DNA of 64,000 nucleotides, from NCBI GenBank assembly GCA_024637035.1, contig JAGXFW010000008.1, positions 1 to 64,000 on the forward strand, given 5' to 3'. Origin of the DNA: Actinomycetes bacterium (GTDB taxonomy: Bacteria > Actinomycetota > Thermoleophilia > RBG-16-64-13). Of the stretch, positions 61,855 to 64,000 are shown piece after piece (position 1 is the first letter of the stretch; every line of letters begins with the position of its first letter). The translations under genes were made by a program, and so were the position numbers. The notes under the pieces were generated by a model that searched no databases, was not told where the DNA came from, and worked only from the letters and a program-made list of their open reading frames with translations.

Positions 61855-62634
61855 ATGATCGTTCTCTTCTTCGGTGACGTGGTCGGCAAGCCCGGGCGAC
61901 AGGCGTTGGCGAAACGACTGCCCGAGCTGCGCAAACGGTACGCAGCCGACGCTGTGGTGGCGAACGGCGAGAACTCGGCATCGCAGGGGGTAGGGATCTC
62001 GCCGGACATCGCTGAGGCACTCCTGAAGGCCGGCGTGGACGTGATCACCACCGGGAACCACGTCTACCGCCGCCGAGAGATCTACTCGTATCTCGACAGT
62101 CAACCCCGCATCATCAGACCCTACAACTACCCGGCGTCGAACCCGGGACGAGGGGTCACCGTTGTCGACACTCCGGCCGGTCGGCTCGGGGTGGTCAACC
62201 TGAGCGGAGAACTGTTCATGAATCCCGGCCGTTCCCCGTTCGAAGCCGTTGATGAGGCGCTCGAGCAACTCCAAGGCGTACGGAACGTGATCGTCGACTT
62301 GCACGCCGAGGCGACCAGCGAGAAGGTCGCGATGGGCCACCACCTGGATGGCCGCGTGAGCGCGGTCCTGGGCACCCACACCCACGTGCGCACGGGCGAC
62401 GCCCGAGTACTCCCCGGCGGCACCGCATACATCACAGACGTGGGTATGTGCGCCGTGCGCGACTCGGTGATCGGCGTGAAGAAGGAGCAGGTGCTCGAAC
62501 GCTTCCTGACCCGTATGCCAGCTCGCTTCGACGTCGCCGAGGGCGACGTGTGGCTCGAGGGAGTGGTCTTGCGCCTCGGGGAGAACGGCAGAGCCGAGGC
62601 CATCGAACCGTTCGAGGAGACCGTCGCCCGCTGA
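61855..62634 (+). CDS. YmdB-family metallophosphoesterase
   Basis: The 259-residue protein matches the TIGR00282/YmdB family: MIVLFFGDVVGKPGRQAL, VVANGENSASQGVGIS, ITTGNHVYRR, IVDLHAEATSEK and LGTHTHVRTGDARVLPGGTAYITDVGM. In Bacillus, YmdB hydrolyses 2',3'-cyclic nucleotides and affects biofilm and motility decisions. All metal-binding blocks are intact. The ATG has GGAGG eight bases upstream; a -10-like TAGACT is at 61804. Confidence 0.93.
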   Translation: MIVLFFGDVVGKPGRQALAKRLPELRKRYAADAVVANGENSASQGVGISPDIAEALLKAGVDVITTGNHVYRRREIYSYLDSQPRIIRPYNYPASNPGRGVTVVDTPAGRLGVVNLSGELFMNPGRSPFEAVDEALEQLQGVRNVIVDLHAEATSEKVAMGHHLDGRVSAVLGTHTHVRTGDARVLPGGTAYITDVGMCAVRDSVIGVKKEQVLERFLTRMPARFDVAEGDVWLEGVVLRLGENGRAEAIEPFEETVAR

Positions 62635-62693
62635 CGGGGCCCTGTCGAGGTCGCGTCTGAGTTCGGGCGACGCCCGAGCGGCGGGTCCCTCGG

Positions 62694-64000
62694 CTACTCG
62701 CCGCTCAGGTCGTGGAAGAGCAGCCCCGTGGGTAGCTTGGGGTAGAAGTATGTGGATTTCTGCGGCAGCCGCTCGCCTCCGAAGGCCACCTCGCTCACCT
62801 GCCGCAGTTTGATGGGGTTCATGAACAGCCCCACCTGGGACTCGCCGGTGCGAAGGCGTTCGAAACCGCGGTCCCAGCCCTTCACGAAGGTGACGTACTG
62901 CTCGGCCGCGACATCTTCCTTCGTGATGCCAAGGATCTCAGCGAGGATGATGTTGTGCAGGATGGCGACGTCCAAACGGTGGTACGCCTGACTGTGCATG
63001 TCGTCGGCGGCGGTCTCGGGCGCGTTCGGGTCGCGCAGGGCCAACCCGTATGCCGCGCCGAGCATCGGAGCATAGAGACCGAATGCTCCCCCTTGGACGA
63101 GGCGTGCCTCGAGGAACGCGGCGATGGCCTCGGGCACGACCTCGGGGTCCTCCGTGAGGGTCTCCACGGTGAAGTATCCGGTGAGAGCCTCGGGAAGCGA
63201 GCGGATCATGTCCTCGTTCAGACTGTCGAGGAGCCGGTGCGTGGCGAAGATCGCGAGACCGGGGTCTTCCATGTTGCAGAGATACACGAGTGTGTAGTCC
63301 CAAGGACCGGGACCGTCTCCGCGCTCATGCCGAGCGTCCCGGTAGCGGAGCGCGGTCTCGTAGCGATGGTGACCGTCTGCGATCAGGAGGGGCGACTCCG
63401 TCAGTCGGCTCGTGACCGCGGCCAGTACCGCGGGGTCCGACGTCGGCCACAAGCGGGTGGTCGTACCGGCCGGGTCGGCCATGGAGGCGAAAGGCGGCGC
63501 GGCGCCCGATACGGCGTCCCAGGTGCCCATGATGGAGTCATCGGGAAGCGAGTAGAGCATGAAGACCGGGCTCAGGTTCATCTGGGTCGCGTCCATGAGG
63601 CGATACCGGTCTTGCTTGGGGCCGGAAAGAGTCGTCTCGTGGGGGAAGACCACGTTCTCCGCGAAGTCCTGCAGCTTGACCAGCGCAAGGAATCCGCGAC
63701 GGCTGCGGGGACGCCCGTCGGGCCCCACGTACGACTCCTCCACGATGGTGACGGATGGCTCCTCGTCGCGGACGAGTACTCGTTCCGCCTTCCACGACGC
63801 GATCGCGGTGGCGGCTCGCGTGTAACGGTTGTCGGCGTCGGTGTCCTGGGGGGAGGTCTTCCCCAGATCGACGCGCACCACGTTGTACGGGCTGAGTTCG
63901 TACAGTTCGTCCCGGAAGATGTGGCCCATGACATCGTAGGGTGGAGCGGTCACCTGGTAGATGCCGCCGGTGCGTTCGAGATCGTATCTCCACGCGCGGG
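62694..64000 (-). CDS. DUF1015 family protein, N-terminus beyond the right edge
   Basis: The frame continues past the ORF-like GTG at 63953 to the window edge, reading RAWRYDLERTGGIYQVTAPP, which matches the usual DUF1015 beginning (RYDPE...V.APPYDV). Thus about 434 residues are visible and the start is missing. Conserved parts include SPYNVVRVDLGK, LLIADGHHRYETALRYRD, FATHRLLDSL and YHRLDVAILHNIILAEILGI. An archaeal homologue (SerK) phosphorylates free serine, and the GHHRYET motif is characteristic of the family. The function in this organism is unproven. Confidence 0.93.
   Translation of the reverse strand, partial: RAWRYDLERTGGIYQVTAPPYDVMGHIFRDELYELSPYNVVRVDLGKTSPQDTDADNRYTRAATAIASWKAERVLVRDEEPSVTIVEESYVGPDGRPRSRRGFLALVKLQDFAENVVFPHETTLSGPKQDRYRLMDATQMNLSPVFMLYSLPDDSIMGTWDAVSGAAPPFASMADPAGTTTRLWPTSDPAVLAAVTSRLTESPLLIADGHHRYETALRYRDARHERGDGPGPWDYTLVYLCNMEDPGLAIFATHRLLDSLNEDMIRSLPEALTGYFTVETLTEDPEVVPEAIAAFLEARLVQGGAFGLYAPMLGAAYGLALRDPNAPETAADDMHSQAYHRLDVAILHNIILAEILGITKEDVAAEQYVTFVKGWDRGFERLRTGESQVGLFMNPIKLRQVSEVAFGGERLPQKSTYFYPKLPTGLLFHDLSGE

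Overview
The window is about 64 kb of high-GC (my estimate is mid-60s percent) bacterial chromosome spanning the replication origin. Gene content points to a Gram-positive-type Actinomycetota, most plausibly a Coriobacteriia-like or related deep lineage. The reasons are the mnmE-jag-yidC-yidD-rnpA-rpmH block facing dnaA-dnaN-recF-gyrB-gyrA, many cell wall binding repeat 2 (CWB2) proteins, CooT and LarB nickel genes, haem c proteins, GTG/TTG starts and tRNAs without encoded CCA. The placement is inference. No transposon, prophage or CRISPR array was seen.

Layout. 1-4.7 kb (minus strand): the N-terminus of a GidA-like FAD protein carrying a pentapeptide repeat, then mnmE, jag/khpB, yidC, yidD, rnpA and rpmH. 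4.7-8.0 kb: origin region, with DnaA boxes on both sides of dnaA and an unusual GHKL-ATPase/winged-helix gene between rpmH and dnaA. 8.0-16.0 kb: dnaN, an S4-domain gene, recF, a DciA-like DUF721 gene, gyrB and gyrA. 16.0-28.9 kb: mixed housekeeping and signalling: cytochrome c lipoprotein, PilB-type and PilT ATPases, YugP-type protease, histidine kinase plus receiver, a CobB-like protein lacking catalytic residues, CooT, thioredoxin, chorismate mutase, DUF151 protein, a haem-motif HD-GYP protein, tRNA-Ile, tRNA-Ala and UspA. 29.1-38.8 kb: AzlCD, a sigma/anti-sigma/membrane-effector operon, a degenerate GGDEF protein, a ddl-amidohydrolase-larB-small-ORF run, UDP-GlcNAc 2-epimerase and a DUF4330 protein.

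38.8-47.1 kb is a polysaccharide operon: O-antigen-ligase/polymerase-like protein, two glycosyltransferases, a GT4-WecG fusion and a MurJ-family flippase. It runs directly into 47.4-59.3 kb, where six consecutive secreted proteins each join a triple-CWB2 module to a different head: M23 peptidase, amidase_3, L,D-transpeptidase, two CAP/SCP domains and SpoIID. CWB2 modules bind a secondary wall polymer in clostridia, so the polysaccharide genes probably build the ligand that anchors these proteins. Two modules about 9.3 kb apart are almost identical in DNA, suggesting gene conversion. 59.5-64 kb: an NlpC/P60-golvesin protein with a propeller-like partner, a YmdB phosphodiesterase and the start-truncated DUF1015 gene at the right edge.

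For most genes the protein family is secure. Start codons were chosen by Shine-Dalgarno (SD) match, overlap with neighbours and family alignment, and several are provisional.
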